A stretch of 64,000 nt of DNA from Brachionus manjavacas (taxonomy: Eukaryota > Rotifera > Eurotatoria > Ploima > Brachionidae): assembly GCA_019054805.1 (NCBI GenBank), contig JAHQIY010000001.1, forward strand, positions 7,330,501 through 7,394,500, given 5' to 3'. The notes under the pieces are model-generated. The model searched no databases. It worked only from the letters and a program-made list of their open reading frames with translations, and was not told the origin of the DNA. Below are positions 32,901 through 46,000 of the stretch, piece by piece; positions within the stretch are counted from its first letter, which is position 1, and each line of letters starts with the position of its first letter. The position numbers and the translations under genes are program-made.

Positions 32901-35900
32901 CGTTGTTGAACCTGTGCTCGAGGAATGTGTTCACAGTTTTGTTGGACGACGGCGAAATGGTGGACAAGTTTTCCATTTTGGACACGGCGCTCATCAATGG
33001 ACCGAGGCTGGAATTGTTCGAATAGGCTAGTTTTTGCTGCATGGAGGGCGTCGGCGACGACGAAGAGTCCGAGCCCGTGGCCGAAGAGCCGTTCGAGCCG
33101 TCGTTTAGCTGGTCATCGTACTGGTTCTGACTGGCCACAATATTGCTGGTCATGGAGCGCATTTTGCTGTAGTTGTTGAGCGCCCGGTAGTACTTTTGAT
33201 TTCTTGATGTTGCTTTTGGCTCTGTTGCGCTGCCTATTAGGTTCAAGTTGGCCATGGACACCGAGGTCTCGTGCACACTATTTCTTCTCTTGATGCCGCT
33301 TGCTTGCAGGAAAAAAGACTTTTGATTTTTTTGAAATCCGTTCATTGACGACGATGAGGACGACGACGGCTGGTTCTCTTCGGCCTTGGGCTCGCCATTC
33401 GCGCTGCTTGAGGACGGCTTGGCAAACTGGGACAAGTCGAGCATGCTGCCGACGTAGTAGCCTTTGGACAGGTAGCCCTCGGGGTCTGTTATGCCCTGCG
33501 AGAGAAGGTATTCTTCGGCGTTTCGTGGCGTGCGCCGTCTTGGCGTGGTACGCGTCTGCTGCGGCTGGAAGTCGTTCAAAAAGTTGGACGAAGCGTACTT
33601 GGAGCCGAGCTTGGAGGTGTCGCCGATCATTCTGATCATGGACTCGGTGTTTTGGGTGAACGATGCTGCGTTGGCCATGGCCAACGATGCCTGGGTCAGT
33701 GGCAAAATTTTTGGCTCTGGCTCGGCCTGTTTTGCCGCTTGGCCAATCTCGCACACGTTATTAAGCGAAAAAGTCCTATTCATTTTGCGCAAGGAGCTTA
33801 TTGTCGGCCGAGCGCAAGACGGTGGCCGCGAAACACGGCTCGCCTTTTTAGTAGGAGCTAGATTTTTATTATTAGGACCAACTTGGTATAGATTATTAGT
33901 ACTGTAAGCTTATGAAAAATTAAAATAAAATAGAATTTTTTGAATTTTTTTTTTGGAAAAAAAAGACTTAGAGTGAGTTTTTTTTGGTTTTTTTTCTGTC
34001 CCGGTGGTGTAGAGCCAAGAAGAAAGTTCAAGAAAATACACAAAGAGTAACCCTCAAAAAAAACAACACCGCAAACTGTACAAATCAAAGTGTTCACTTA
34101 CTTTTGACCATGGTGTTGGATGAGTAGTGGCCATTGGCGGATCGTTCCGAGTAGATTGAAGCCTGGTCGAATTGGTCGAACAAATTTTGGGTGTTTGATT
34201 TGGCCGATGGCTTTAGGCGGTTGGTAGAGTGAAATTTTTTGGCGTTGATCAGACTGTTGGGTGGACCAAAACAGCCCGACATACTTTCCACTTCAGATTG
34301 CTTTTTTTTGTCAATATAAGCCTGGAATATAGTTTCTTTGCGGCTTTTTTCTATCATTTTTTTCATGGTCAACTCTTCTTCTTTTTGACGCAGCTCTTCG
34401 GCTTTTTGGGCCCGCTCTTCCTCTAGCTGCATTCGACGCAATTCTTGTTGCTGTCGACGCTCCAGCTGCTTTTGAATAATCATTTCGCGTTTGCGTTGCT
34501 TGTAATCGAATGATTCGCCATCATTGGCCTCTATGTCGCCTTCATGATCACCATTTGCCAAATGATTGACATCATCCGAACTGCCATTTTTTACCGCGGT
34601 CATTAGCAAATTGTTGTTGGTGTTCGACAGTTGTTTGTCACTTTTATCATCATTAGCTTAAAAGATTATTTATTTAGACGAAGAAAAACAGTTAATTAAA
34701 ATAGGATTTTTTTGGATTTGGGGTAATTAAAAAAATTCTAAAAAGTAAACTTTTGGACCCAATAATCCATTGAACTTTATTAAATGTCAAATGAGATTTT
34801 GATATTATTTTTTTGATTTTTCAAATTGATGAATATTTTTTCGAACTTTAATTAATTTATAGTCTTTGTACCACAATTGATTTAGCTTAAATAATCGAGA
34901 CTAGCCAATTTTGTTACCGCATGGTCATTTGGTTCACTAGAATTATTTGTATAAAGCTAGGTTAACAAAAAATATTGCATATACCTGAACATGAGTGAAA
35001 TTAATCAATTGAGTATTTTTTTTTAATTTTTGAATTCAAAAATTAAATATCAACATGATATTTTGAAATCTGATATTTTGGTTGAAAATTTTTAGCTTGA
35101 AATTGTATTTAATTCCAAAATAAATTTTTTTTTGAATTTTTTTAAATTTAAATCACAATCCAAAAAAGAAATTGTAATCCTAAAAGATTTTCCCATTTAA
35201 AAAAGAGAAAACCTACACTCGGGTCTAATTGCAAATAAACAAAGAAAGAATTTCTTTTTAAAAGTCTTTTATTATTCTTGTCAAATGATTTGTAATGAGA
35301 GCTTTTGAGTTTAAAGAATCAATGAAGAGAAATTTTACCCAAATCTAGTCTTGTTTTTGATTGTTTTTTTTTAAATAAAGAAAAACATTGATTTACCAAA
35401 ACAAATAGGAATACCAGTGTAAATGGCATCATTTTCGAAAAAGTATGGTAATATCTGGGTTCAACTCTACAAAGTCAGTAATTGATATAATTTTGACGAT
35501 TTTAGTTCCTTAAAACATCGTAAGCTTAAAAAATATTTTATCTGGTTTTAATCAAAATTTTTGACCACAACAATATATTTTCAAAAAATTTTGTTTTTTC
35601 ATTTTATCAAAGTATATTTATCACGGGACTGATAGGGAGGTTAACGACCATTCCAAACTGCCCGAGGTTTTCTCCAAACTATTATTTTAATAAAAAAAAT
35701 ATCAATGAAAATATAATCTTTTTTAATTAATATTAGATTAAAAAAAAATAAATTAAATAAATAATTTTTTGTAGTGTAAATTGTACTGTACAAAAAATGA
35801 TGCTGTAAAACATCTTTTAAAAATGATTAAATAAAAATTTTTTTCCAAGGGCAAATTAGTGTACAAAGAATTCGAAAAATTATTGATTAATAATAAATCA

Positions 35901-38900
35901 TTTTTGTTGAAAAACTATAAATTAAAATCGGAATTATATAGTTAATTGAAATATCAGAGGAATATAAAATGAATAAATTTTTAACAGACAATTAGGCTCT
36001 GTAAATTTTTTCATATAGCACAGTTTAATATTATATTTTTTTCAAACCCTGTTATTTTTCAAAATTTAATATCTTTAATAAAAATTTTCAATTAAATTTC
36101 AAATAATATTTTTATTCCGGAAGATATAATTCCAGACCAGACCAGACCAAGATTAAATATAATTCCTCACAAAAAAAAACTCGAACCAACTTTTCAATTT
36201 TTTTAGAATTTCATTTTATCTTTAATTTTAATTAATAAAAAAAGGACATATTTTTGCTCGAAATTTCCTAATTTCACAATACGCTTATTATTATATCTTA
36301 AAAGTTTGCACTATCTTGACCAAAAAATTCAAACAAGTTCAAACATCTATTTATCCAGCATCCTTTCTGGTAGGGAAAATCAGAGCTTTATCACCATTAA
36401 TCAAAAGTAATATGGTTTATCATTTTTGAATCAAAATGCCTTAAAAAAATTATTTGAGACAATACCAGATTTAAAATGGAAATGTCAGATTTTAAATCCC
36501 TTTGTAAAAATACCCCATATAATCTCCTAGGTTGTTCCATCTTATTTTAAACAGATGTTACAATTTTTTGCTCACTATTTATAACAAATTCCTCAATTCT
36601 TTATGAAAAGATGAATGGATCAATATGTCAATATGTAATTTAAATTTTTAAAATCTAAATTGCAATTTTGACTTAATGCTTTTAAAACTTTTCTATTTTT
36701 TATAATTTCTTATTTCGTATTCTTTTGCTTTTTTTTATTATTTCAGAATAATTCTTGTATATATTTTTTATTTTTTACTTTTCTTTAAAGAAGGTTAATC
36801 CATCAATAAAAAGAAAAATTTAAAAAAGACTTACTTTTGACAAAAATCAAATTTTTCTTGGAGGAAAGGGATGGTTTTTCGCGTTTGGCAGTTCCGTTTC
36901 CTATTGAAATAAAAAATGGTCCTTTTCCAATAACATTTATGTAATTACAAAAATAAAAAATAGAAAAAAGTACCATTTTGATTTTCACTTTGATCATTTT
37001 GTTCAACTTCTTGTTCTTTTCGCTCAGGGATCTGTTCTTTTTGATTAACTTGAGGTGTTTTTGTTTCAATTTTTTTACCCGGTTGATTGTGTTGTAACAG
37101 TGTTAATCGGTTTATTTCATTTTGAAGCTCAGTTAGTTTGTTATTTAAAACTTCAATGTCTTTGACCATGCTGTTCGACGTACCATTAGCAGTGGTACTT
37201 GGTGGCATTTTGTTAATATTACTCGAGTTAATATATTTATCTTTGAGAGATTCGATCGCTTTTATTACTTCATCTCTGGAGTAATAGGCTTTTGTTAAGT
37301 CGACAGTCATTGATTCAGTGTTAGATTTAGGACTTGACTGTTTTTTAGTTGAATCCAAAGGCGGCGATTGAGCAGCAGATGAATTTGGTGTGGACAGTGA
37401 TGACACACTACTAGTGCCAGTATTGTGATTGTTCGGCAAATAGTCTTCTTTGCTATTCTGCTCAAAATCGTTTATAAAGTTTTTAGGGGTCTTGTCCCAC
37501 TGACGCCTGGTTGCCTCCCTATTTGTGTGACTAAGATTGGAGCTGTTCGGCGAGCTGGTCAATTGGCTTGGCGTTGGTGAATCACAAATACTGTTATTAG
37601 GACTTTGTGTTGGTTTTTGAGACTCGCCTATTTGTGATACTTGATCTTGATTTTGTGATTTTTTTTGTACTACTTGTAAGAAAACTTGTTTGCCTATGTT
37701 TTGACGTTGTTTTTCCAACTCGGTTTCAAGCTTTCGCTTGTCACGTTCCATTGAAGATTTCTTTTCTTTCAACTGCATCCTAAATATGAGACAAAGAGTT
37801 AATTTAAAATAATTCTAAAATAATTGACTATTAGTTTTAATTAATTAGAGCGAAGAAATGGATTTAATCAACTTTAGTTTGTTACCTAATAGATCGACTT
37901 TAAACGAGCTTTATGCATGGTATGAGAAAAAGCGCTTTGACATCATTAAATTGGATTTCACCAAGGGTCCGGCAACAAAAAAACAAACTTGTTTTTTTTT
38001 ATTTTATTTCGAATTTTAATTAAAAAATTTCAATTACTCATTTAAATTGGGGCTTCTGGCAATTTTAATATTGAAGAAAATCTTCTAATTCCCATTCCAA
38101 TAATAATTAAAAATTATCTTTCTATGTAATTAGGAGTACTATTTATTTATTAAAAAAATAATTGGGATACGAAATCCAAGGCAGTTCCGAGCGGATTTAG
38201 TCCTCTTTTCAGCTCTCCTGTTAGGAAAATTTAGAGAATTAATTTATTAAGTTAAGAACCAACGAGCAAACTAATAGTACTTTTTAGCTTTTTATATTTT
38301 TTTTCTATGAAGCTGAATTCAAAATTTGACAACATTATTTTTAAAGAGATTGACAGCTTAGAAATTAATCTAAATTTTTTTTTTACTAAAAGACAAAATT
38401 GACTTGGCTGAAACATTGAGTATTTGCACAAGCTGCATCAAAACAGGACCAATTATTGTTTTAAATAAAAAAATTTATTTAGCGTTTTTTTTCTTTTTAA
38501 TGGCAAAAAAAAATTTTAAATTTTTAAAAATTTAATTGTCTTTTAATTTTAAGATTATTCTTCAGCAAATATTGCCTTTTTTTCTAGCCGCCCTACTCCC
38601 ATCAAATGTATTATACCACAAAAACAATTTTAATAAACACATATTTAATTTGAATCAAAATTCAACTAATAAAGATTATTTGACTCGTTAAAATCCAATT
38701 CAACAAAAATAAAAAAACCGAATTTTAAATCTTCTTTTTTTGAAAAAAAAAAAAAAAAAGAATTAAAAATAATGCTTTTTTCTCAATCCATATTAAATTA
38801 AGCGTATAAATCTAATTTAAGTTTTATATCCACTTAATTATTTCCGCGTCATTTAAAGTTTAATATTAAAAATTTTTATCTATGATTGGCATTAATTTTA

Positions 38901-41900
38901 TGTTAGTATCACATTTAAAAATGGCCTAAAATGTGAGTCTAGGTTAATTAGTTCACTAAGAAAATTTTTTTAAATAGGGACCTTAGATTGTAGTTTAGGA
39001 TCATATCTAAGCGCCGCGCTTCCATCGCTTGCCTAAAACCCAACATGAAGACATAAAAGCTGAAACAAAAAGCAGAAAAAAAACTTGCCTGATGGAGAGC
39101 AGCTCTCTGGCGAACATGGGAGAGCCGGGCTCAATGTTCGAATGAGCAGAGCTCTTGTCCAGCTCCTGTCTCGGTGTTTGTCTTCCTGACTCGCAATCCT
39201 TTTGCTGTGTCCGCTTCGAGTTCCATGTGGTCGTTTTTCGCCATGTATTCATAGCTGTCTCCTGAGGCTTTATAACTATCTCTTGCTCCTCGTTTTCTTG
39301 GTTCGCTTCGCTGTTGTCCGTGTTGGACGACGTCTCGGTGACGTCTTTGACCTTGTAAAATATGTCCCCGGGTCGCGCCGTAACGCTCAAGCGCCTCACT
39401 AGGCCCGTCGACTTGTCTACTTGGTCGTGTTTTAGCTCCGTTACGTTCGGCAAGTTTGTGTTGCTCGAGTTGACGCGCACAGTTTTCATGCCCGATTCCG
39501 CTGGGCCTGAATAGTCCGAGTTTTTGTCTTGTGTATTCTCATTAAAATTCATGCGATTTGTTGATGACAACTTAAATTATAACAATTTGTTAACAAAATC
39601 ATTCAAAATGGAGAACAAAGATAAATATTGTAGAAAAAAATAACAAATATCTTAAAATATTTGGGCTTGTTTTTTTTTTGTTGCTAGTTCGACTTTATTT
39701 TCATACTTAGAAAAAAAATCATATATTTTCTATTTTATGACTTTTTTTGTCATCCTTGCTCTCACTATTTACCTATCAATCTACTATTTTTGTTCAAAGG
39801 TATTTATTTAGTTCGAAAAATTAAGCTTTGTTTTGTTTTTTTTTGTTGTGTTTAGATAGAGTATGATTTATTAGCGAGACCTAATCGAAATGATTCTTAA
39901 TGTTTTGTATTGTGATCGGGCTTCGATTTTGACAATATGACTAATATGAGAATAATCGTTTCTAACTATTGGTATCCCAATGAACATTAATTTAAAGAGA
40001 TTTATGTCAAATCGATTATGTAGCATAAACAATTCGTGTCACTTAAAATTAGAGCCTCAAATGTCCAAAACAAAAATAGCTTAATCCTCTATGATCAACG
40101 CTGGGCCTAATCCCCAAACATTCGGGCTCCTGTTGCCACCAAAATCCTATTTTAGCACTCATCAGCACTCAGAGTAGAATAACTAACCTCCAAGCTTTTT
40201 TGCATAGATTTAACACGTGATTAATTTTTTGAATAGCAATTTTGAATGAAAAATTGATGGCAGATGAAAAGTCTATGAAACAAATTGAAGAGAAAAGAAA
40301 AGAATTCTAAAAATTTATTTAATTTTTTTGTTAGAAATATGAAATAATGGTTGTGTATGCTTGTGTCTTAGAGTTGGGCAACTGGAAAGCCAATTTATCA
40401 ACTCAGACTTGTTCTATTTAAAATCTGATTGCGGACTCTGGATTTTCAAAAATGATGCAACTTGGCGATTCTTTATTATGTGCGCCAAATAAGCTCGAGG
40501 CCCTTGACTCGTAAAATTAACCATTAATTTTTCTCTTCTCTAAATTGCTTAATAATTAATAGGTCAAATTGAAATGACCATTTACAAGCTTCATTAATTT
40601 TATGATTTCACAAAAAATTAATTTCCAAACTTAATTACCAGAATTGGCTAACAAATTATTCACCCTGTCCTCTTCAAAACAAAAGCCAACTCTTCTTTGT
40701 AATTTAAGCTTATTTTAAATTGCCCAGGATTAAAGTATTTGAATTATCAAAGCTAAGCCAAATAGGATTTTGAGCATCGGGACGGACATTTTTTTGCACC
40801 ACAATTTTTTAGACTTATGAGCACATTAATGAGAAAGTTTGAATTTTGATTGTCAAATTTATTTACAAACATGTCATGAATTTAATTGATTAATTATACC
40901 ATCTAACTTAAGCTAACTTTCATATTTGGTAATTGACAATTGACCAAAATTTAGTTTTAAGGCGACGAAGTTTTAAAATAATAAGTTAAAATTCCAACAA
41001 AAAAAAAAAATAAAAATTCATAAATTATAATAAAATCAGTCATGCTTTTCAACAAGATAAATTTGATTAAAAAAAAATTTTAAATGATCATTTACCTTAA
41101 CATAAGTTCTTGAAGAAAACATGGCATTCTGTTCACTAGGCGGCATTTCTTCATTCATCAGATCATCGTCATCGTTCTCGATCTCGGCATAGTCGCCGTT
41201 TTCGTTCAGCTTGAATTTAGACGCCGAACTCGTAGCTACAAACTCAAAATTATTGCTCGCTTCAAGCGATACATTGTCGAGCAAGCTGCTCGCATTCGAC
41301 ACTGCTTTCGACATTCTAATTTTATTAAAAATAAAAATTTTAATTTTGAAATAGAAACTAAGCTAATCAAGATTTACTTTATCTCAGCAGATTGACTTGG
41401 AGTATAAGGACTTTTTTTTATGAAGCTATTGCGGGTAACATCTCCGATACGCGCCGATAAAAACGGTGTAGTGGCATGATAGTGTTTTTTCATGTATTCT
41501 TAAATTATTTTTTAATTTTAGCATTCTTGATTTCGGACTCTATTAACCCAAAGATCAAATTATTAAGTGTCAAAATTAGATATAAAATAAAATTCTTTTT
41601 AAAAATTGTTAATAAAATTTTTTAATTATTTTTCGATGCTTAAACATAAATGAATTTATCACAGTTTTGTCCAATTCTATAGTTAACAATAGTTTGGGAG
41701 AAGTCAAAAATTGTGACTTGAAAATATTTTTGAAAATAAACTCTAATGAAAATTTTTGACACTTTTAACAATTAAATAATTGATAGCAAACGTGTTGATC
41801 ATTGTTAGTTTAAATTAAGTAAGATTTACTCTTTATATATTCCTTGAATTTGTCAAAGTGGTTCGACTCAACTAAATTTGGTATTGGATTCAGTTCAAAG

Positions 41901-44900
41901 AAGTAGAAAAGTTCGGCTATAAACGCCAATTTGTTTATGTTCATTTCGAATGGACTGTACAAAAAGTCCTCGAACGAAAAGCAAAACATCTTGGGTCCAA
42001 AAAACTTTTCACAAAACTCTTTGATTAGGTTTAAATTCTCGACTCTTTCCTCAAAACCAACATTTTCTTGAAGACATATATCACTTAGATCTATTTCAAT
42101 GTCGCTTGTGTAAAACACGATCAGAACAGACAAAATTGTTCCGCATGCTAGCGACTTGGCCAAATCGTGGTCTACTCCGTTCACAAATATGTGAGGCTGG
42201 CACTTGACTGGACTGGACTGTCTACCAAATGTATCACACTCGATCTCTACACAATCGAGCACAATCTTGGCGATGTTATTCAACCAAAACGAGCACACTT
42301 GCTCCAAATTTGAAGGCATTTTATCATTAGATATATTTGTTGTATATTTTCTAAAATTTTATTAAAAAAATAAATTTGAAATTTTCTCCTTTTTTTAATT
42401 ACTTTAAAGAGTTGTAGACCGAATCGAATTGTATTATTCTAAGCGAATGATACGTCATAATACTATCAATCAAGGCCAAATGTGCACTCTAAATTTAAAC
42501 ATTAGAAAAAAAAGGAACTAAATTTATTTCCTAGAACAGATTGCTTACTACATAGAATGGAGAGTCTTGGCTAATAATTTGCCAAGTGATTGATTCATCA
42601 TTTTCATCGGTAACCAAAATCGATTTGCTTGCCAAAAAATCAATTACATGAGATACTTGATCGAAATTTCTACTAAACAAATTGCTACATGCACTGCAAT
42701 ACAAATTTCCATTGATTAATTCTTGGACAACTTCGGCGCGAAGCGATTTGCCAAGTTCATTTTCCTCAAAAAATGGCTCGCTTAGGCTTGTTTGATTCGA
42801 TTTGGACAGCAACCATTTGAGTGAAGCCGAAAATTTTGACTTAAAATATTATTAAAAATAAAATTTAAAAAATTTTTTTTTTCAATACTCCGTAATTGAA
42901 TATATAAGCCATATTTATTCCGTCTGCATGTAAAAGATATTAGATTTTCATTTTAGGACCTTGAATTTAGCAACAAACAGCTATTTTTATTGATGAATTA
43001 AAATCTACTAGCTTTTCAAAAATTAAAATCAAATATTTGAAATTAGTCAAGTAAAAAAAAATGCGAATAAATAGAAAATTTGTTTTGACACCAATTTGCG
43101 ATAAACTGGAATCAGTCAAATTTTACCTTTATTTTTTTTTCTATTGTTATTAGAATCGACCTAGTAGACGCAAATCTCGGTGTAAAACTGGTCAACAATT
43201 TTTGATGTGAATTTTTGTTATATTTAAATAAGTTGACTACTCTAAAATAAATTCGGGATTTAGAATATTATTGTTTTCATTGTTGAAAGAAAAAATTGAA
43301 TTAATTGCATAGGTGTTAAAATCATACCGCGATAAGACGAGAAATAATGATCGTTTTAATTGGGACCAAAAATCAGGTCAAAATTTGAGCAACAGGCTAA
43401 AAGTTGAACCTTATTTTGATTTAAATTAACTTTTAAATTAAGATTTCGGGGGCACATTTTTAAAAGTTTATTAAATAAAGCCTTTCTCAATTTTGTATAC
43501 GAAAAAAGTGAGCCTATTAAATTAAATTTTTCTACTCAAAGTCTTACAAAGATAAAAATAAAGAATAATTTTAATCTAAAAACATAACTAATCCCCAAAC
43601 AAATATTGTAACTCGGAATATTTGAAACAAATTCGGTGAAAATTGTGACATAATGCGTACACAAATATATACACTTGGAAACACTCGAATTTCATGTGGT
43701 CTTTTCCGCATTCTAATCTATCCAACAAAGCCATACAAAAAATTCAAAATTTATTTAGCATCAGAACTTAACTGGAAAATAATTATTTTTAAATTGTTTT
43801 TTTCTTTTCCAAAAGCGAAATTTTGAGGAGGAGGACAGTGGTTAGTTTGGAGTTAAAAAGCTGTGAGAAACTTTTTATAAAATGTTACAAGGAAAAATTG
43901 CCATAGATTGGCTTAAGTGGTTTCAAAATTTTGAAAATAAATATTTCTAAATTATGTTTGTGGTAAATTTGAGCAGACCTAGCCAAATATCTCAATAAAA
44001 TGATATGTATTAACCATTGTATTCTAATTGAACAAAAAAATGTCGCTTTATTGTTTTTATAATAGCGACGCAAAGGTTTAAAACAAATTTCAAGCAAAAT
44101 TAGATTAAGATAAGCTCGATGAGATTTGCTATGCAATTTTAAACCAAAACTATTATTTTTGAAATGGTCGCAAAATTTAAATTTTACGACCATTAGTATC
44201 CCAAATAATTAGTCTAATGAATTGAAACATTTTGGCAAAATTTGCCAAAATATTTGATAAATAGTCGGTTTAGAAAGAAACAAACTTTAAAAATTTATAA
44301 TAGAAATTTTTTTAATTGTGGTCGCAATTTCGTATTACGAACCTAGGTAAAAAGATTAAACTTTTAATCCACGTGATAAGCTTCTATTGACCCATAGACT
44401 TTTGCGTAATAGAATTCTATTTGACCGGCTTTTTAAAAGAAGCTTTTTCTAATTGAATTAGAGTGTCAAGCACTTTTTTGTGTAAAGAAACCGTCGAAAT
44501 TATTTAAATTTTTTCTAAAATTTAATCTTGGCCCTTATGGAAATTGTAACCAATGCTTACGGACCTAAATTTCGATAGTGGATAGCTGAATTTGGCTTTG
44601 ACTCGTTCACATGGTCATTATATTTTTAGATAGGAAAAAAACACAATTTTGGATAGCAGCAAAATTCATACAAAAGTGGAAAAAATTAATTAAATAAAAT
44701 AATCTTTTGTGTATGGAAATAAATATTTCAATTATAATGACAATTTTTTCAATACATCTAAAAATAAATTTAATGGAACTTTTTTTATTTTCGAATTGCT
44801 AAATAATAAATTTTCTTTTTATTTTGGTTCCATTTTAGATCTGGATTCGAGATTTGTTTTTCTTAAATTTTAAGAATCTGGTCCAAGAAAATAATTCAAA

Positions 44901-45153
44901 ATTTTTCTTCAAGAGTAGGAATTAATTCCAAGCAAAGATGGATAAGGGTTAGTTATTTAAGTTGAATATCTTGGCAACAATTTTTCAGATTCCAAAGCCT
45001 ATTAACTTAAAGACGGAATATTTAATTCGTAGGGCTTTCATTCTAATTTCAAAGGTATCATTTAAATTAGAATTAATTAGAGCTTACCTCGTGCGGTTTG
45101 TATTGCTCGAACGGCTCGAGCTCAAAATAGTCGTTGTCATTTGTAGTATCCAT
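29954..45153 (-). CDS. CAMSAP: CAMSAP / Patronin, microtubule minus-end-binding protein (complete, 15 exons)
   Basis: Exons (minus): 45088..45153, 42549..42839, 42403..42488, 41830..42350, 41378..41498, 41096..41315, 39089..39570, 36974..37779, 36835..36900, 34102..34656, 32595..33908, 32201..32431, 31753..31968, 30382..30500, 29954..30328; 5469 nt, 1822 residues, every phase joins. CAMSAPs cap and stabilise microtubule minus ends and organise non-centrosomal arrays. Landmarks: N-terminal KFSASLKWLL...SAHLALIDSIM; calponin-homology domain (about 150-320) with HDLAKSLACGTILSVLI, FSFEDFLYSP and NKLAFIAELFYFFE; MQLKEKK...GKQVFLQVVQKK (about 597-640), the mid coiled coil next to the spectrin-binding region; a Glu/Arg/Gln coiled coil (about 930-1000); and a C-terminal CKK domain (about 1659-1790) with GPKLYKRLTGKTNKS, LFRDYHLQYRGVYF, IEKYYKYNSGGKQFS and DGVTIHSAYW. 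Intron 37780-39088 has a GC donor (AG|GCAAGT). Introns hold a TGACAA-rich element and LINE tail (30501-31752), the 35.6-kb retroposon tail (34657-36834) and an unexplained open frame (37858-38019); the others (37780-39088 remainder, 39571-41095, 42840-45087) show nothing. Confidence 0.96.
31150..31556. mobile_element. TGACAA-rich non-autonomous element, copy 2 (inverted)
   Basis: Lies in the CAMSAP intron 30501-31752 in reverse orientation to the 25136-26232 copy. Unlike copy 1 it lacks the 0.7-kb insertion at the junction (TAATTAAGC/ATTTAATGATTTTTATTGTCA is continuous). It carries instead a short LINE 3'-tail insertion at 31410-31456. This shows that the insertions in both copies are later events. 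Confidence 0.7.
31410..31456 (+). mobile_element. LINE 3' tail fragment
   Basis: CAGAAAACAAATAAAT, TTAGCTCGGTA and CAGAAAACAAATAAAT again. It corresponds to the terminal TTTAGCTCGGTACAGATAAC and AAATAAATAAA of the 26.7-kb LINE. The terminal 16 bp are present twice, so this is an extremely 5'-truncated insertion with a small duplication or a partial tandem. Confidence 0.65.
35622..35699 (+). repeat. 80-bp retroposon 3' module, second copy
   Basis: CACGGGACTGATAGGGAGGT, ACCATTCCAAACTGCCCGAG, then CCAAACTATTATTTTAATAA and an A-run. It matches 25751-25829 (CGGGGCTGAAAGGGAGGT, ACCATTCCAAACTGCCCGGG, CCTAACTATTATTTTAATAA) at about 80 percent identity. The flanks are unrelated, so the 80 bp plus A-tail behave as the mobile 3' end of a SINE or short LINE copy. 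It sits in a CAMSAP intron. Confidence 0.75.
37858..38019 (+). CDS. 53-residue open frame nested in a CAMSAP intron, unrecognised
   Basis: ATG-initiated frame reading MDLINFSLLPNRSTLNELYA then WYEKKRFDIIKLDFTKGPAT and KKQT before a Phe-rich end. It is preceded by ATTAATTAGAG and has balanced, protein-like composition over its first 43 codons, unlike the surrounding intron DNA. It may be an exon of a nested gene on the opposite strand, with TTGTTT as a possible donor, or a transposon relic. I cannot name it. Confidence 0.25.
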   Translation: MDLINFSLLPNRSTLNELYAWYEKKRFDIIKLDFTKGPATKKQTCFFLFYFEF

Positions 45154-46000
45154 TACTGTGTAATCCAAACCCAGTGTTATTCGAGATTTGTTTTTAAAGC
45201 CTTGTTTTAGTGCAAAAGTGTTCTTTTCTCTATACTTCGCTCGTGTTTTCTATCTAAGATAAAAATTCATCTTTTTCTATTTTATTTTATCTAAAATAAA
45301 ATTAATTAAAAAAACTTGTAAACTTTTTGAAAAAAACCTAAACAAACCAGAGGATTAATTTGAGGTTAAATTAGAGAAAAAATTTGTCAAATTTTTCAAG
45401 TTATTTAATTAATTTGGAGCTAAAGTCTGAATAAACTAATGTACGGTATCGATCGTGCTCTTAATTAAAGCTCTTTCGAGAGCAGACTATTCTTGACCAA
45501 AAATTCTATTTTCTTTTTAAATAGAAAAACAATTGTTTGTTTACAATGCTTAGACTAAACTCAATCGGTCTCAATTATTCCGAGCATAGTTTGTGTATGG
45601 ACTGAGTATCTTCAAAGTGACATTGGATTGATTGGCTTTTCATGACTTGTCTCATTTGATTGATTATCAAACTTTCATGACAAATGCGTCCGGGTTCGTA
45701 GCAGCGAACACTTAGACACATTAAAGCGCTTTTTTCAAGAGAGAAAATCGGCTATCAGATTAACTTGGCCAGAGCGCCGTGTCCCCCGGCCATACACTCA
45801 AAGCCAAAGTCTTGCGGACTCACTCACCATTACTTCTAGCTCTCACTGCGAGCCATTTCTCTTCAATACTGATAACTCACTCCTCTAGACTTACTAACAT
45901 TACCTTAGTGATACAAATGAAGTGAAATTTTAGAACTTTTTTTTATTAAAAAATTTTATCTGTATTTAAGCAAGATTTTGAAAATTTTCTGTTTAATTTA
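45154..46000 (-). promoter_or_regulatory. CAMSAP 5' flank, locally GC-enriched
   Basis: Immediately upstream of the CAMSAP ATG. The stretch 45680-45870 (containing AGAGCGCCGTGTCCCCCGGC and CATACACTCAAAGCC) is much richer in G+C than other non-coding DNA here, as promoters and 5' UTRs often are. No transcription start or named motif can be fixed by eye. The 166-bp satellite begins just beyond it. Confidence 0.35.

Noticed and set aside
32622-33907. Long plus-strand frames opposite the large CAMSAP exon, including one of 138 codons rich in Cys, Trp and Arg
   Set aside because: They are shadows of the Ser/Asn-rich minus-strand exon, whose frame joins in phase with exons on both sides and carries CAMSAP-like text.
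36126-36150. CCAGA microsatellite (GACCAGACCAGACCA)
   Set aside because: Only about three units, ordinary slippage in an intron.
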